Counted from the stretch's first letter, positions 7,169-16,690 are shown. The stretch: 64,000 nucleotides of DNA from Rhodocyclaceae bacterium (GCA_019455325.1 JACFMQ010000015.1:1-64000); one strand, 5' to 3'. The notes: a model not told the origin generated them from the sequence alone. Made by a program: numbers and translations.

Positions 7169-7432
7169 ATGACCACCACCGTCCGCATTCCCCACCGCCT
7201 GGAACAGACGCTGGCGCAGTATTGCGTCGAAACGCGGCGCAGCAAGTCGGAGGTCATCATCGAACTGCTGGAACAGCGCTTCGCCGCCGCCGAACCGGAA
7301 AGGACGCCCTACGAACTGGCCTGCGAAACCGGCTTCATCGGCGCCTTCGACGGCCGGCCGGAAGACGGCGCCAAGTCCGACATCAAGGCCAAGGTGCGCG
7401 CGGCTGTCGCCAAGAAGCACGGCCGCGCATGA
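7169..7432 (+). CDS. Ribbon-helix-helix antitoxin-like protein
   Basis: An 87-residue protein whose N-terminus (TTTVRIPHRLEQTLAQYCVETRRSKSEVIIELLEQRF) has the strand-helix-helix pattern of CopG/Arc DNA-binding proteins. The C-terminal half is charged and probably wraps the partner toxin. It overlaps the downstream PIN-domain gene by four bases (ATGA), the usual arrangement for vapBC-like pairs. GGAG lies just upstream of ATG 7169. An 18-bp inverted repeat sits in front of the gene. Sits between bioA and bioF on the same strand. Confidence 0.82.
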   Translation: MTTTVRIPHRLEQTLAQYCVETRRSKSEVIIELLEQRFAAAEPERTPYELACETGFIGAFDGRPEDGAKSDIKAKVRAAVAKKHGRA

Positions 7433-7833
7433 ACCTGCTGCTCGTCGACACCGGCCCGCTGGTCGCGCTGGCCAGCCGCCGCGACCATGCCCACGCGCGC
7501 TGCAGCGAGTTCCTGCAGAGCTATCGCGGCCGCCTGCTGACGACCTGGGCGGTGCTCACCGAGTTTTCCCACCTCGCCCCCGGCGTTGCCGCGACGCTGC
7601 CGCTGTACCGCTGGATCGAGCGCGGCGGCCTGGAAATCCTGTCGCTCGGCCGCGACGAACTGGTCGCCGCCATCGACTGGATCGAGCGCTACGCCGACCG
7701 CCCGATGGATCTGGCCGACGCCTCGCTCGTCGTCGCCGCGCTGAAGACCGGCTGCTCCACGGTATGGACGCTCGACCGCAACGACTTCGAAACCTACCGC
7801 CTGCCCGGCCGCAAGCGCTTCCGCCTGGTCTGA
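7429..7833 (+). CDS. PIN domain toxin (VapC-like ribonuclease)
   Basis: A 134-residue PIN protein with the four acidic residues of the metal site in place: D7 (LLVDTGPL), E45 (LTEFSH), D94/D97 (DLADASLV) and D116/D119 (TLDRND). Such toxins are Mg-dependent endoribonucleases that cut tRNA or rRNA when the antitoxin is lost. The ATG overlaps the antitoxin stop. Stop to bioF start is only 19 bp, so bioF and following genes are probably co-transcribed with the toxin-antitoxin pair. Confidence 0.86.
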   Translation: MNLLLVDTGPLVALASRRDHAHARCSEFLQSYRGRLLTTWAVLTEFSHLAPGVAATLPLYRWIERGGLEILSLGRDELVAAIDWIERYADRPMDLADASLVVAALKTGCSTVWTLDRNDFETYRLPGRKRFRLV

Positions 7834-7852
7834 CCCGCCCGCACTTCCGGCC

Positions 7853-9022
7853 ATGCCAGACACCGCCCCCATCGTCGCCCGGATCGAAGACGAACTCCGG
7901 GAACTCGCCGCCGACGGCCTGCTGCGCCGCCGGCGCGTGCTCGACTCACCCTGCGGCCCGGAATGCGTGGTCGACGGCCGGCCGGTCGTCAGCTTCTGCA
8001 GCAACGACTACCTCGGCTTCGCCAACCACCCCGAACTGATCGCCGCGGCGCAGGCAGCCGCCGCGCAATGGGGCGTCGGCAGCGGCGCCTCGCACCTCGT
8101 CTCCGGCCATCTGCGGCCGCACGAGGAGGCGGAAGCGGCGCTCGCCGAATTCGTCGGCTTTCCGGCGGCGATCACGCTGGCCACCGGCTACATGGCCAAC
8201 CTGGCCATCGTGCCGACGCTGGTCGGCCGCGGCGACGCGGTCTTCGCCGACCGGCTGAACCACGCCTCGCTGATCGACGCCGTGCAGCTTTCGCGCGCCG
8301 ACAGCCACCGCTATCCGCACGGCGACGTTGCCGGCCTGTCGGCGATGCTCGCCGCGAGCACGGCGAAGCGGAAGCTGATCCTCACCGACGCCGTGTTCAG
8401 CATGGACGGCGACATCGCACCGCTGCCGCAGCTCTGCGAACTGGCCGAGCGCCACGACGCCTGGCTGGTGATCGACGACGCGCACGGCTTCGGCGTGCTC
8501 GGCGAGAGCGGCCGCGGCACGCTCGCGCACTTCGCCCTGCCGGCCCATCCGCGCACGATCCTGATGGGCACGCTGGGCAAGGCCGCCGGCGTCGCCGGCG
8601 CCTTCGTCGCCGCCGACCGGACGGTGATCGACTGGCTGGTGAACAAGGCGCGCAGCTACATCTTCACCACCGCCGCCAGCCCGATCCTGGCCGCGACGGT
8701 GACGAAAAGCGTGGCGCTGATCGCCGCCGCCGACGATCGCCGCCAACGCCTGCGGCGGCTGATCGCGCAACTGCGCGGCGGGCTCGCCGACACGCGCTGG
8801 CGCATGCCGCCGTCGGAGACCGCGATCCAGCCGGTGATCGTCGGCGACAACCACGAGGCGCTGCGCGTCGCCGACGCGCTCTTCGCACGCGGCCTGTGGG
8901 TGCCGGCGATCCGCCCGCCGACGGTGGCGAAGGGCAGCGCCCGCCTGCGCGTCACGCTCTCCTCCGAGCACACCGAGGCGCACGCCGCGCAGCTCGTCGA
9001 CGCCTTGCGCGCGCTGGCATGA
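7853..9022 (+). CDS. bioF: 8-amino-7-oxononanoate synthase
   Basis: BioF condenses pimeloyl-ACP with L-alanine to KAPA, using PLP. The 389-residue protein shows FCSNDYLGFANHPEL, the GSGASHLVSGH glycine loop, DAVFSMDGDIAPL, the VIDDAHGFGVLG Asp/His pair and Lys243 in MGTLGKAAG that binds PLP. Length is standard. It lies 19 bp after the PIN toxin gene and 37 bp before bioH in the biotin operon. Confidence 0.96.
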   Translation: MPDTAPIVARIEDELRELAADGLLRRRRVLDSPCGPECVVDGRPVVSFCSNDYLGFANHPELIAAAQAAAAQWGVGSGASHLVSGHLRPHEEAEAALAEFVGFPAAITLATGYMANLAIVPTLVGRGDAVFADRLNHASLIDAVQLSRADSHRYPHGDVAGLSAMLAASTAKRKLILTDAVFSMDGDIAPLPQLCELAERHDAWLVIDDAHGFGVLGESGRGTLAHFALPAHPRTILMGTLGKAAGVAGAFVAADRTVIDWLVNKARSYIFTTAASPILAATVTKSVALIAAADDRRQRLRRLIAQLRGGLADTRWRMPPSETAIQPVIVGDNHEALRVADALFARGLWVPAIRPPTVAKGSARLRVTLSSEHTEAHAAQLVDALRALA

Positions 9023-9059
9023 GCACCGCCCGCGGACACGGAAACATGAGGACGCGCCA

Positions 9060-9824
9060 ATGACGATCGTCGTCTCGACCGCCGGCGCCGGCCCCGATCT
9101 TGCGCTGCTGCACGGCTGGGGCCTCGGCGCCGGCGTCTGGAACGGCGTCGCCGAACGTCTCGCCGGCGCGTTCCGCGTGCACCGCATCAGCCTGCCCGGC
9201 TACGACGGCACCGCCGACGACGGCGGTGACTTCGCGCAGACCGCCGCCGCCGTCGCCGACGCGCTGCCGGCCGGCGCGACGCTGGTCGGCTGGTCGCTCG
9301 GCGGCATGCTGGCGCTCGCCGCCGCCGCGGCGCGGCCCGGCCGCTTCGCGCGGCTGGCGCTGGTCGGCAGCACGCCGAAGTTCGTGCAGGCCGGGGACTG
9401 GCCCTGCGCGCAGCCGCCGGAGAACCACGCCGCCTTCACCCGCGCCGTGGCCGAAACCGCCGAGGCAACGCTGACGCGCTTCGTCATGCTCTTCAACCAA
9501 GGCGACGACAAGGCGCGCGCTGTCGTCCGCGCGCTGACGCCGCTCTTCGCCGCCGGCCTGCCGCCGGCGCCAGTGCTGGCCAAGGGGCTGGCCTGGCTGC
9601 GCGACGTCGACCTGCGGCCGGCGCTACCCGGCATCGCCACGCCGACGCTCGTCATGCACGGCGACCGCGACCCGCTGATGCCCTTCGCCGCCGGCGAATG
9701 GCTGGCCGCGAACCTGTCCGACGTGCGCCTCGAACGCTTCCCCGGCAACGCGCACGCCCCCTTCCTCGCCGACCCGGAGCGCTTCGTACGTGCGCTGAAC
9801 GATTTCTGCCATGACCCTGCCTGA
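9060..9824 (+). CDS. bioH: Pimeloyl-ACP methyl ester carboxylesterase
   Basis: The 254-residue alpha/beta hydrolase has LLHGWGLGAGVW near the N-terminus and the catalytic triad Ser79 (GWSLGG), Asp204 (HGDRDPL) and His232 (NAHAPF). BioH removes the methyl group that BioC places on malonyl-ACP after the chain has reached pimeloyl length. The neighbouring bioC, whose start overlaps the bioH stop by 14 bases, supports this assignment over a generic esterase. Confidence 0.94.
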   Translation: MTIVVSTAGAGPDLALLHGWGLGAGVWNGVAERLAGAFRVHRISLPGYDGTADDGGDFAQTAAAVADALPAGATLVGWSLGGMLALAAAAARPGRFARLALVGSTPKFVQAGDWPCAQPPENHAAFTRAVAETAEATLTRFVMLFNQGDDKARAVVRALTPLFAAGLPPAPVLAKGLAWLRDVDLRPALPGIATPTLVMHGDRDPLMPFAAGEWLAANLSDVRLERFPGNAHAPFLADPERFVRALNDFCHDPA

Positions 9825-10584
9825 CAAGCGGCGCATCCGCGCCGCCTTCGCCCGCGCCGCCGCCGGCTACGACGCGGCCGCCGCGCTGCAGCGCGAAGTC
9901 TGCGCGCGGCTGCTGGCCCAGCTCGACGACGCGCCGCCGGCGCGCATCCTCGACGCCGGCTGCGGCACCGGCTACGGTGCCCGCCTGCTGCGCGAGCGCT
10001 GGCTGCGGGCAGAGATCGTCGCCGCCGATTTCGCCGAGGCCATGGCCGCGACGGCGCGCCGCAGCGCGCCGGCCGGCACCGCCTGCGCGGTCGCCGACGT
10101 CGAGGCGCTGCCGTTCGCCGACGCTGCCTTCGACCTCTGCTGGTCGAGCCTGACCGTGCAGTGGTGCGACGCCGCCGCCGCGCTGCGTGAAGCCGCGCGC
10201 GTGCTGCGCGCCGACGGCCGGCTGGCGCTGTCCACGCTCGGCGCCGGCACCTTCGCCGAGCTGCGCGCAGCCTTCGCCGAGGTCGACCGCCACCGCCACA
10301 CGCTCGACTTCGCCGCCGCCGACCGCCTCGCCGACGTCGCGCAGGCAGCCGGCCTGCGCGACGTGGCGCTGGCGCGCGCGACGATCACGCTGCACTATCC
10401 CGACCTCAGGCAACTGCTCGGCGCGGTCAAGGCGATCGGCGCCAACGCGCTCGGCGAGGGCCGGCGGCGCGGCATGATGGGCAAGGCCGCCTGGCAGGCG
10501 CTGACCGCCGCCTACGAGCGGCGGCGCACGGCCGCCGGGCTGCCGGCCAGCTACGACGTGATCCTGCTCACCGCGAGAAAATGA
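9811..10584 (+). CDS. bioC: Malonyl-ACP O-methyltransferase
   Basis: A SAM-dependent methyltransferase of 257 residues. Motif I reads ILDAGCGTGYGARLL, followed by VAADFAEAMA and the LPFADAAFDLCWSSLTVQWC segment characteristic of BioC. It methylates the free carboxyl of malonyl-ACP, disguising it as a fatty acid primer for pimeloyl synthesis. Its start lies inside the end of bioH, indicating coupled translation, and bioD follows after one base. Confidence 0.93.
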   Translation: MTLPDKRRIRAAFARAAAGYDAAAALQREVCARLLAQLDDAPPARILDAGCGTGYGARLLRERWLRAEIVAADFAEAMAATARRSAPAGTACAVADVEALPFADAAFDLCWSSLTVQWCDAAAALREAARVLRADGRLALSTLGAGTFAELRAAFAEVDRHRHTLDFAAADRLADVAQAAGLRDVALARATITLHYPDLRQLLGAVKAIGANALGEGRRRGMMGKAAWQALTAAYERRRTAAGLPASYDVILLTARK

Positions 10585-10585
10585 A

Positions 10586-11242
10586 ATGAAGCGCGCCTAC
10601 TTCATCGCCGGCACCGACACCGAGATCGGCAAGACGCGCGCCGCCTGCGCGCTGCTGCACGCCTGCCGCGCGCGCGGCCTGTGCGCCGTCGGTATGAAGC
10701 CGGTCGCCGCCGGCACGGATGCGGCCGGCGTGAACGAAGACGTCGCCGCGCTGGTCGCCGCCTCGTCGTTCGCCGCGCCGCCGGCGCTGGTCAATCCGTA
10801 CTGCTTCGCCGACCCGATCGCGCCGCACGTCGCCGCCCGCGAGGCCGGCGTCACGATGCGCGCGGCGCCGGTGCTCGCCGCCCTCGGCGAACTCGGCCGG
10901 CAGGCCGACGCGGTGATCGTCGAAGGCGTCGGCGGCTTCCTCGTGCCGCTCGCCGACGACTTCGACGCCGCCGACCTCGCCGTCGCGCTGGCGCTGCCGG
11001 TGATCCTGGTCGTCGGCATGCGCCTGGGCTGCCTCAGCCACGCACTGCTGACGCAGGAGGCGATCCGCGCGCGCGGCCTTTCGCTCGCCGGCTGGATCGC
11101 CAACCGCGTCGATCCGCGCATGAGCCGCTTCGACGAAAATCTGGAAACCCTGAAAACCCGCCTGCATGCGCCACTGCTCGGCGTCATCGCGCACGGCGCC
11201 GACGCCGCCGAGGCGGCGGCCGGCCTGACGCTGCCGGACTAA
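10586..11242 (+). CDS. bioD: Dethiobiotin synthetase
   Basis: The 218-residue protein starts MKRAYFIAGTDTEIGKT, a P-loop in the form GTDTEIGKT unique to BioD, followed by GMKPVAAGTD and the EGVGGFLVPL switch region. It closes the ureido ring of dethiobiotin from diaminopelargonate, CO2 and ATP. It is the last gene of the cluster; bioB is not in the window. Its stop codon overlaps the stop of the convergent small gene on the other strand. Confidence 0.96.
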   Translation: MKRAYFIAGTDTEIGKTRAACALLHACRARGLCAVGMKPVAAGTDAAGVNEDVAALVAASSFAAPPALVNPYCFADPIAPHVAAREAGVTMRAAPVLAALGELGRQADAVIVEGVGGFLVPLADDFDAADLAVALALPVILVVGMRLGCLSHALLTQEAIRARGLSLAGWIANRVDPRMSRFDENLETLKTRLHAPLLGVIAHGADAAEAAAGLTLPD

Positions 11243-11445
11243 TCCGCGTCCGGCTCGTCGCCCCAGGACAGCGGCCCGACCACCCGCCAGGCGTACATCA
11301 GGCTGCCCTCGTTGAACTCCAGCCCGCTCTCCAGATCGCGCCACCAGGTCTGGCCGCGCGCGTCGGCGCCGAGGCAGCGCCAGCAGCGGCGCTCGCCGCT
11401 GCACAGCTCGACGAGGTAGTCGCGGTCGGCCTGCGGCGCGTCCAT
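11239..11445 (-). CDS. Small Cys-containing protein coupled to the hybrid kinase
   Basis: A 68-residue open frame with ATG overlapping the kinase stop by one base (TGATG). The product is acidic and aromatic-rich, with a CSGERRCWRC cluster near residues 15-24 that could bind metal or form a disulfide, and conserved-looking W/Y positions (TWWRDLESGLEF, LMYAWRVVG). There is no signal peptide. I do not recognise the family. The tight overlap and compositional match to neighbours suggest a real gene translated with the kinase. Confidence 0.62.
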   Translation of the reverse strand: MDAPQADRDYLVELCSGERRCWRCLGADARGQTWWRDLESGLEFNEGSLMYAWRVVGPLSWGDEPDAD

Positions 11446-14400
11446 CAGGCGCTCGGCGTATCGTCGGCGAGGAGCACCGCCAGCGCCTCGATGGCGACGA
11501 TCAACTGCGGCGTGCGCGCGGCCGCCGCGTCGAACTCGCCGGCGCCGGCCAGCTTCTCGATCTCCTTCGCCAGCGCGCCGTCGGCGTCGCGGGCGAAGGT
11601 GTTGAGCAGGCTCTTGCAGGTGTGCGCCTCGCGCTGCAGCCGCGGCGCCTCGCCGGCGGCGACGGCCTCGTGCAGCGCCGCGACATAGCCGGGCGCGTCC
11701 TGCACGAACATGGCGGCGACGGCGCGGTAGAGCTCCTCGTCGCCGCCGAGGCGGGCGATCACCCCGTCGCGGTCGAACGCCGGCGGCGAGACCTCGGCCG
11801 CCGCCGGCGCGACCTCGCCCGCACCCGCCGCGTCGACGACGCATTCGGGCAGGCAGCGGGCGATCTCGGCAAACATTTCCTCCTGGCGGATCGGCTTCGA
11901 CACGTAGCCGTCCAGGCCGAGGTCGAGGCAGCGCTCGCGGTCGCCGCGCATGGCGCTGGCGGTCATCGCGACGATCGTCTGGTGGCGGCCGCCGCCGGCC
12001 TCCTGCTGGCGGATCCGCCGGGTCGCCTCGAAGCCGCCCATGACCGGCATCTGGATGTCCATCAGGACGACGTCGAAACGCTCGTCGGCCAGCGCCCGCA
12101 GCGCCTCCTCGCCGTTGCCGCAGATGCGCACGCGGTGGCCGCGCCGTTCGAGCAGCGTCACCGCCAGCCGCTGGTTGATCGCGTTGTCCTCGGCGAGCAG
12201 CACGGAAAGCGGCCGCAGCGCCGGCATCGCCGGCGCCGCCGGCCGGCGCGCGCTCAGCTCGCCAACGCCGAAGCGCAGCGTGAAATGGAAGGCGCTGCCC
12301 TCGTCCGGCCGGCTCTCGGCCCAGATGCGGCCGCCCATCATCGTCACCAGCTTCTCGCAGATGGCCAGGCCGAGGCCGGTGCCGCCGAAGCGGCGGGTGA
12401 TCGAGCCGTCGGCCTGCGAGAAGGCGTCGAAGATGTCGGCGAGCTTCTCCGGCGCGATGCCGATGCCGCTGTCGCAGACCGCGGCGTGCAGCTCGACGCC
12501 GTCCGGCGTCGCGTCGACGAGTTCGACGCTGACCGAGACGCCGCCTTCCTCGGTGAACTTGAGCGCGTTGCCGACGAGGTTGATGAGGATCTGGCGCAGG
12601 CGCACCGGATCGCCGACGACCACCTCGGGCACGGTCTCGTCGACGAAGGCGGCGAGCCGCAGCCCCCGCTGCTCGGCACGGAAGGAGAACGGGCGCAGCG
12701 TCTGCGCCAGCTCGTCGCGGAAGGAAAAGCCGATGCGCTCGATCTCCAGCTTGCCGGCCTCGATCTTGGAGAAGTCGAGGATGTCGTTGATGATCACCAG
12801 GAGCGCGTCGGCCGAGGTCTTGACCATCTCCAGGTACTCGCGCTGCTGCGCGTCGAGCCGGGTTTCCAGCGCCAGGTCGGTCATGCCGATGATGCCGTTC
12901 ATCGGCGTGCGGATCTCGTGGCTCATGTTGGCGAGGAAATCGCCCTTGGCCGCGTTCGCCTGCTCCGCCGCCTCGCGCGCCTGGCGCAGCTCGGCCTCGG
13001 CCCGCTTGCGCCCGGTGACGTCGCGGAACAGCCAGAGGTGGCCGCGGCAGTCCTCGGCCTGCGGCATCGCCGGGAACAGGTAGATCGGCACGTAGTCGAG
13101 TTCGAGGACGCGGCCGTCGGCCATCGCCAGCTCGTGCCCGAGCGTCGGCGCGCGCTCGGCGAGCAGCGTCGCCGTCAGCTCGGTGAACGCGCCCGGCGCC
13201 GCCGTTGCCCGGCCGCAGTCGGCGAGCAGCGCGGCGGCCTCGCCGCCGATCAGCTCGGCGCTCGGCGCATCCAGCCCGAACGAGGCGCAGAAGGTCTGGT
13301 TCGAGGTGACGACGCGGCCCTGCTCGTCCTCGACGAGGACGCCGGCCTGCATGCTCTCGATCAGCGCGGTCAGCCGCGACGAGGTGGCGAGCAGATATTC
13401 CTCGCTGCGCTTGCGCTCGGTGATGTCCTGGAACGCGGCGACCGTGCCGACGAAGCGGTCGCCCTCGTAGATCGGCATGGAGACGATCGCCGCCGGAAAG
13501 ATCGTCCCGTCCTTGCGCGTGAACGCGTCGAGGTCGGAGCGGAAGACGTGGCCGGCGACCACCCGCGCGTGCAGCGGGCATTCCTCCCGATCCATCGGGA
13601 TGCCGTTGGCGGTCTGGAAATGGACCAGGTCGTGCACCACCTGGCCGGCCATCTCGTCGCGGCGCCAGCCGAGCAGGCGCTCGGCCTCGGCGTTGGCGAA
13701 GGTGCAGCGGCCGTCGGCGTCGGTGGCGACGACGCCTTCGCCGAGGGCGTCGGTCAGGCTGTTGAGGAAGCGGTTGTTCTCCTGGATCTGCGCCTCCTGC
13801 CGCCGCAGGCGCAGCGAGGCGTTGTTCAGCGCCGCCACCAGTTGCCGGATCTCCTCGTTGCCGCGAAACTCCGGCAGCGTCTCGCCGCGCACGGCGTCGA
13901 GCCGGCCGGCGAAGGCGGAGACCTGGTGCAGCGTGCGCATCGTCCGGCCGAGGAAGAGCATGAGCAGCGCGGTGCTGACGACGACCGCCGCCACCGCGGT
14001 GACGGCGCTGCCCAGCCAGCTCTCGCGCCGCGCCTCGCCGAGCGCGGAGAGGCTGGCGGTGACGCGCAGCCAGCCGGCGGCCTGGCCGGCGAGCGGCTGC
14101 AGCGCGGTCAGTTCGCCATCGGTCTGCCGCTGCAGCGGCTGCGGCGGATCCGGCACCGGCTCGCGCTCGGCCGCCGGCGCGGCGGCGGCGTCGCCGCGGA
14201 CGACGCGGGCGAGCACCCGGCCATTGCCGTCGAGCAGCGCCAGGCCGAGCAGCGTCGGATAGTCGGCGGCGGCGCGCAGGATCGTTTCGACGGCGGCGAG
14301 GTCGCCTCGCGCCGCCGGCACGGCGACGGCGGCGGCGAGGCCCTGCGCATAGGCGCCGAGCTGGCGGCGCAGGCCCTGTTCGCTGATGCGCGCCTGTTCG

Positions 14401-14492
14401 CGGTCGTTGATCCAGGCGTGGGCGAAGACGGTGAGCAGGCAGAGCGCGGCGACCAATAGAGCGATCTGGACGCTCAGGCGGCGCGGCAGCAT
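11445..14492 (-). CDS. Hybrid sensor histidine kinase with PAS, REC and HPt domains
   Basis: The 1015-residue protein has an N-terminal membrane helix (about 8-30), a periplasmic sensor region, a second helix (about 145-170), a HAMP-like linker, then PAS domains (first starting around [16 protein letters not shown]), a HisKA box with phospho-acceptor His525 ([12 protein letters not shown]), a HATPase domain ([20 protein letters not shown]), a receiver with Asp812 (VLMDIQMP) and a C-terminal HPt with His957 ([13 protein letters not shown]). This is a complete internal phosphorelay of the BarA type; the output regulator is not in the window. ATG 14492 overlaps the leader-peptide stop. The frame is open to 14639, but the upstream part lacks a plausible start. 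The signal is unknown. Confidence 0.92.
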   Translation of the reverse strand: MLPRRLSVQIALLVAALCLLTVFAHAWINDREQARISEQGLRRQLGAYAQGLAAAVAVPAARGDLAAVETILRAAADYPTLLGLALLDGNGRVLARVVRGDAAAAPAAEREPVPDPPQPLQRQTDGELTALQPLAGQAAGWLRVTASLSALGEARRESWLGSAVTAVAAVVVSTALLMLFLGRTMRTLHQVSAFAGRLDAVRGETLPEFRGNEEIRQLVAALNNASLRLRRQEAQIQENNRFLNSLTDALGEGVVATDADGRCTFANAEAERLLGWRRDEMAGQVVHDLVHFQTANGIPMDREECPLHARVVAGHVFRSDLDAFTRKDGTIFPAAIVSMPIYEGDRFVGTVAAFQDITERKRSEEYLLATSSRLTALIESMQAGVLVEDEQGRVVTSNQTFCASFGLDAPSAELIGGEAAALLADCGRATAAPGAFTELTATLLAERAPTLGHELAMADGRVLELDYVPIYLFPAMPQAEDCRGHLWLFRDVTGRKRAEAELRQAREAAEQANAAKGDFLANMSHEIRTPMNGIIGMTDLALETRLDAQQREYLEMVKTSADALLVIINDILDFSKIEAGKLEIERIGFSFRDELAQTLRPFSFRAEQRGLRLAAFVDETVPEVVVGDPVRLRQILINLVGNALKFTEEGGVSVSVELVDATPDGVELHAAVCDSGIGIAPEKLADIFDAFSQADGSITRRFGGTGLGLAICEKLVTMMGGRIWAESRPDEGSAFHFTLRFGVGELSARRPAAPAMPALRPLSVLLAEDNAINQRLAVTLLERRGHRVRICGNGEEALRALADERFDVVLMDIQMPVMGGFEATRRIRQQEAGGGRHQTIVAMTASAMRGDRERCLDLGLDGYVSKPIRQEEMFAEIARCLPECVVDAAGAGEVAPAAAEVSPPAFDRDGVIARLGGDEELYRAVAAMFVQDAPGYVAALHEAVAAGEAPRLQREAHTCKSLLNTFARDADGALAKEIEKLAGAGEFDAAAARTPQLIVAIEALAVLLADDTPSA

Positions 14493-14566
14493 CACGGCGC
14501 CCCGTCGCCGGCAGCGGGGACGGACGCGCCCCGGCCGACGTGGTCGATGCTGGCGATCCGCTTCAT
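14492..14566 (-). CDS. 24-residue leader peptide in front of the kinase gene
   Basis: A short frame ([20 protein letters not shown] then four residues, stop) begins after a very strong ribosome site (GGAAGGAAG, on the minus strand at about 14569-14577) and ends TGATG, sharing its last base with the kinase ATG. The kinase itself has no good Shine-Dalgarno sequence of its own, so translation of the leader should deliver ribosomes to it. The peptide has no recognisable attenuator codon run. Too short for family assignment. Confidence 0.5.
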   Translation of the reverse strand: MKRIASIDHVGRGASVPAAGDGAP

Positions 14567-14668
14567 GTCTTCCTTCCTTCCCGCGCGAGACGGCCAGTAT
14601 ACCGCCGGAGCATGGACAGGGCGGCGGCGGATCAGCCATAATCGCCCGTCTTTTCCGGCAGCCCGCGC

Positions 14669-15202
14669 ATGAAGTTCCTCTTCGACCTCTTCCCCGTCAT
14701 CCTCTTCTTCGTCGCCTACAAGGTCGCCGGCATCTTCGTCGCCACCGGCGTCGCCATCGCCGCCACCTTCGCGCAGATCGGCTGGGTCTGGTTCCGCCAC
14801 CGCAAGGTCGACACCATGCTCTGGGTCAGCCTGGCGATCATCACCGTCTTCGGCGGCGCCACGCTGCTCCTGCAGGACAAGACCTTCATCCAGTGGAAGC
14901 CGACCGTGCTCTACTGGCTGTTCGCCGCCACCCTCGCCGGCGGCACGCTGTTCCTGAAGAAGAACCTGATCAAGAACCTCCTCGGCGCGCAGATGGAGCT
15001 GCCCGACATCGCCTGGGACAAGATGAACCGGTCGTGGATCGGCTTCTTCGTCTTCATGGGCATCGCCAACCTGGCGGTGGCCTACAACTTTTCCGAAGAC
15101 GCCTGGGTCAATTTCAAGCTCTTCGGCGGCATCGGCCTGATGCTCGGCTTCGTCCTCCTGCAGGGCCTCATGCTGTCGAAGTACATCGAGGAGAAAAAGT
15201 GA
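14669..15202 (+). CDS. yciB: Inner membrane-spanning septation protein YciB
   Basis: A 177-residue, five-helix membrane protein starting [18 protein letters not shown] with the family segments [17 protein letters not shown] and [20 protein letters not shown]. YciB (IspA in Shigella) is needed for normal septum formation and cell-envelope integrity. It is the first of a run of overlapping genes with yciI and bolA, an order common in Rhodocyclales and other Betaproteobacteria. Confidence 0.95.
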   Translation: MKFLFDLFPVILFFVAYKVAGIFVATGVAIAATFAQIGWVWFRHRKVDTMLWVSLAIITVFGGATLLLQDKTFIQWKPTVLYWLFAATLAGGTLFLKKNLIKNLLGAQMELPDIAWDKMNRSWIGFFVFMGIANLAVAYNFSEDAWVNFKLFGGIGLMLGFVLLQGLMLSKYIEEKK

Positions 15203-15504
15203 TGTTCTACGCGATCGTCGGCGAGGACCGCGCCGGCACCCTGGAAAAGCGCCTCGCCGCCCGCCCCGAGCACCTCGCCCGCCTGCAGGCGCTGCAGGCC
15301 GAGGGCCGCCTGCTGCTGGCCGGCCCCTGCCCGGCCATCGACTCGCCGGACCCCGGTCCGGCCGGCTTCTCCGGCAGCCTGATCGTCGCCGAGTTCACTT
15401 CGCTAGAAGCGGCGAAGGCCTGGGCCGACGCCGACCCCTACGTCGCCGCCGGCGTCTACGAGAAGGTCGTCGTCAAGCCGTTCAAGAAGGTCCTGCCCGC
15501 CTGA
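15202..15504 (+). CDS. yciI: YciI family protein
   Basis: A 100-residue ferredoxin-like fold protein with the YciI signatures: [22 protein letters not shown] and the active-site-type [13 protein letters not shown] (His/Asp pocket, here with conserved D of DADPY). The family is conserved, often paired with yciB, and its reaction is unknown. The start overlaps the yciB stop by one base (TGATG) and the stop overlaps the bolA start in the same way. Confidence 0.92.
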   Translation: MFYAIVGEDRAGTLEKRLAARPEHLARLQALQAEGRLLLAGPCPAIDSPDPGPAGFSGSLIVAEFTSLEAAKAWADADPYVAAGVYEKVVVKPFKKVLPA

Positions 15505-15776
15505 TGGCCGCCGGCAGCGACGTCGAGGCCCTGCTGCGCGAGCGGCTGGCGCCGCTTGCGCCGACGCGCTTCGAGCTCGCCGACGACTCGCACCTGCACG
15601 CCGGCCACGCCGGTGCGCGCGAGGGCGGGCACTATCGGCTCGTCATCGTCTCCGCCGCCTTCGCCGGCAGGAACACGGTCGCCCGCCACCGGCTGGTCTT
15701 CGACCTCGTCGGCGATCTCAAGGCCGCCCGCATCCATGCGCTCGGCATCAAGGCATACGCGCCGGACGAAGTATAA
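15504..15776 (+). CDS. bolA: BolA family protein
   Basis: A 90-residue protein with the BolA core DDSHLHAGHAGAREGGHYRLVIVS, AFAGRNTVARHRLVFDLVGD and a C-terminal IHALGIKAYAPDE. BolA proteins bind [2Fe-2S] clusters with monothiol glutaredoxins and in some bacteria regulate morphology genes. It is translationally coupled to yciI; the next gene, a parvulin, follows after 62 bp. Confidence 0.93.
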   Translation: MAAGSDVEALLRERLAPLAPTRFELADDSHLHAGHAGAREGGHYRLVIVSAAFAGRNTVARHRLVFDLVGDLKAARIHALGIKAYAPDEV

Positions 15777-15838
15777 TCGTCGCGTCCCGCCCACGGGCCC
15801 GACGGACATCAGCCCACTGACAAGGAAACCGACAGATC

Positions 15839-16642
15839 ATGCATACCCCAAAGAAACTGGCTGCAGCGCTGCTCGCCGCCACCCTCCTTTCGCTGCCCGC
15901 CGTCGCCGCCGACAAGGCGCCGGCGAAGGCCGCCGCCGTCGCCACGGTCAACGGCGTCGCCATCCCGCAGAACGTCTTCGACACCTTCTACGCCGAGCAG
16001 AAGAGCCAGGGCATGGCGGATTCGGACGACCTGAAGAATGCCGTGCGCGAGGAACTGATCCGCCGCGAGCTGCTGCTGCAGGAAGCGAAGAAGAGCGCCG
16101 TCGCCAAAGACCCGACGGTCGTCGCGCAGGTCGAGCTGGCGCGCCAGGCCGTGCTGATCCGCGCCTTCATCCAGGACTACGTGCGCCGCAACCCGATCAG
16201 CGAGGCCCAGCTCAAGGCCGAATACGACGTGCTCAAGAGCCAGATCAGCGGCACCGAATACAAGGCCCGCCACATCCTCGTCGACAAGGAAGAAGAAGCG
16301 AAGACCATCGTCGGCAACCTGAAGAAGGGCGGCAAGTTCGAGGAACTGGCCAAGCAGTCGAAGGACCCCGGTTCCAAGGACAACGGCGGCGACCTCGGCT
16401 GGAGTGCCGCGAGCAACTACGTGCCGCCGTTCGCCGAGGCGGTGAGCAAGCTGGAGAAGGGCAAATTCACCGAGACGCCGGTGAAGACGCAGTTCGGCTG
16501 GCACGTCATCCTGCTGGAAGACAGCCGCCCGCTGGAAGCGCCGCCGTTCGATGCGCTCAAGCCGCAGCTCGAACAGCGCGCCAACCAGCAGCTCGTGCAG
16601 CGGATGGTCGAGGAGCTGCGGGCGAAGGCGAAGGTGAACTGA
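15839..16642 (+). CDS. Periplasmic peptidyl-prolyl cis-trans isomerase (parvulin)
   Basis: The 267-residue protein has a signal peptide (KKLAAALLAATLLSLPAVAA), an N-terminal helical SurA_N-like chaperone part (VNGVAIPQNVFDTFYAEQK) and a rotamase domain (YKARHILVDKEEEAKTI, DNGGDLGW, FGWHVILLED). It isomerises proline bonds in exported proteins and probably acts as a folding factor for envelope proteins. It resembles PrsA/Cbf2-type rotamases more than SurA, having one domain only. A rho-independent terminator follows. Confidence 0.93.
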   Translation: MHTPKKLAAALLAATLLSLPAVAADKAPAKAAAVATVNGVAIPQNVFDTFYAEQKSQGMADSDDLKNAVREELIRRELLLQEAKKSAVAKDPTVVAQVELARQAVLIRAFIQDYVRRNPISEAQLKAEYDVLKSQISGTEYKARHILVDKEEEAKTIVGNLKKGGKFEELAKQSKDPGSKDNGGDLGWSAASNYVPPFAEAVSKLEKGKFTETPVKTQFGWHVILLEDSRPLEAPPFDALKPQLEQRANQQLVQRMVEELRAKAKVN

Positions 16643-16667
16643 ACGCCTGCCGCGAGGCGAAGGGAAA

Positions 16668-16690
16668 GGCTGCCGCGAGGCGGCCTTTTT
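16668..16690 (+). terminator. Rho-independent terminator after the parvulin gene
   Basis: GGCTGCC, loop GCGA, GGCGGCC (one G-T pair) followed by TTTTT at 16686-16690, starting 26 bp after the parvulin stop. It would end the yciB-yciI-bolA-parvulin unit. Confidence 0.88.

Noticed and set aside
11622-14459. A 945-codon plus-strand frame opposite the histidine kinase
   Set aside because: Composition (Gly/Arg/Ala/Asp rich, antisense pattern) and the complete kinase on the other strand show it is a shadow.
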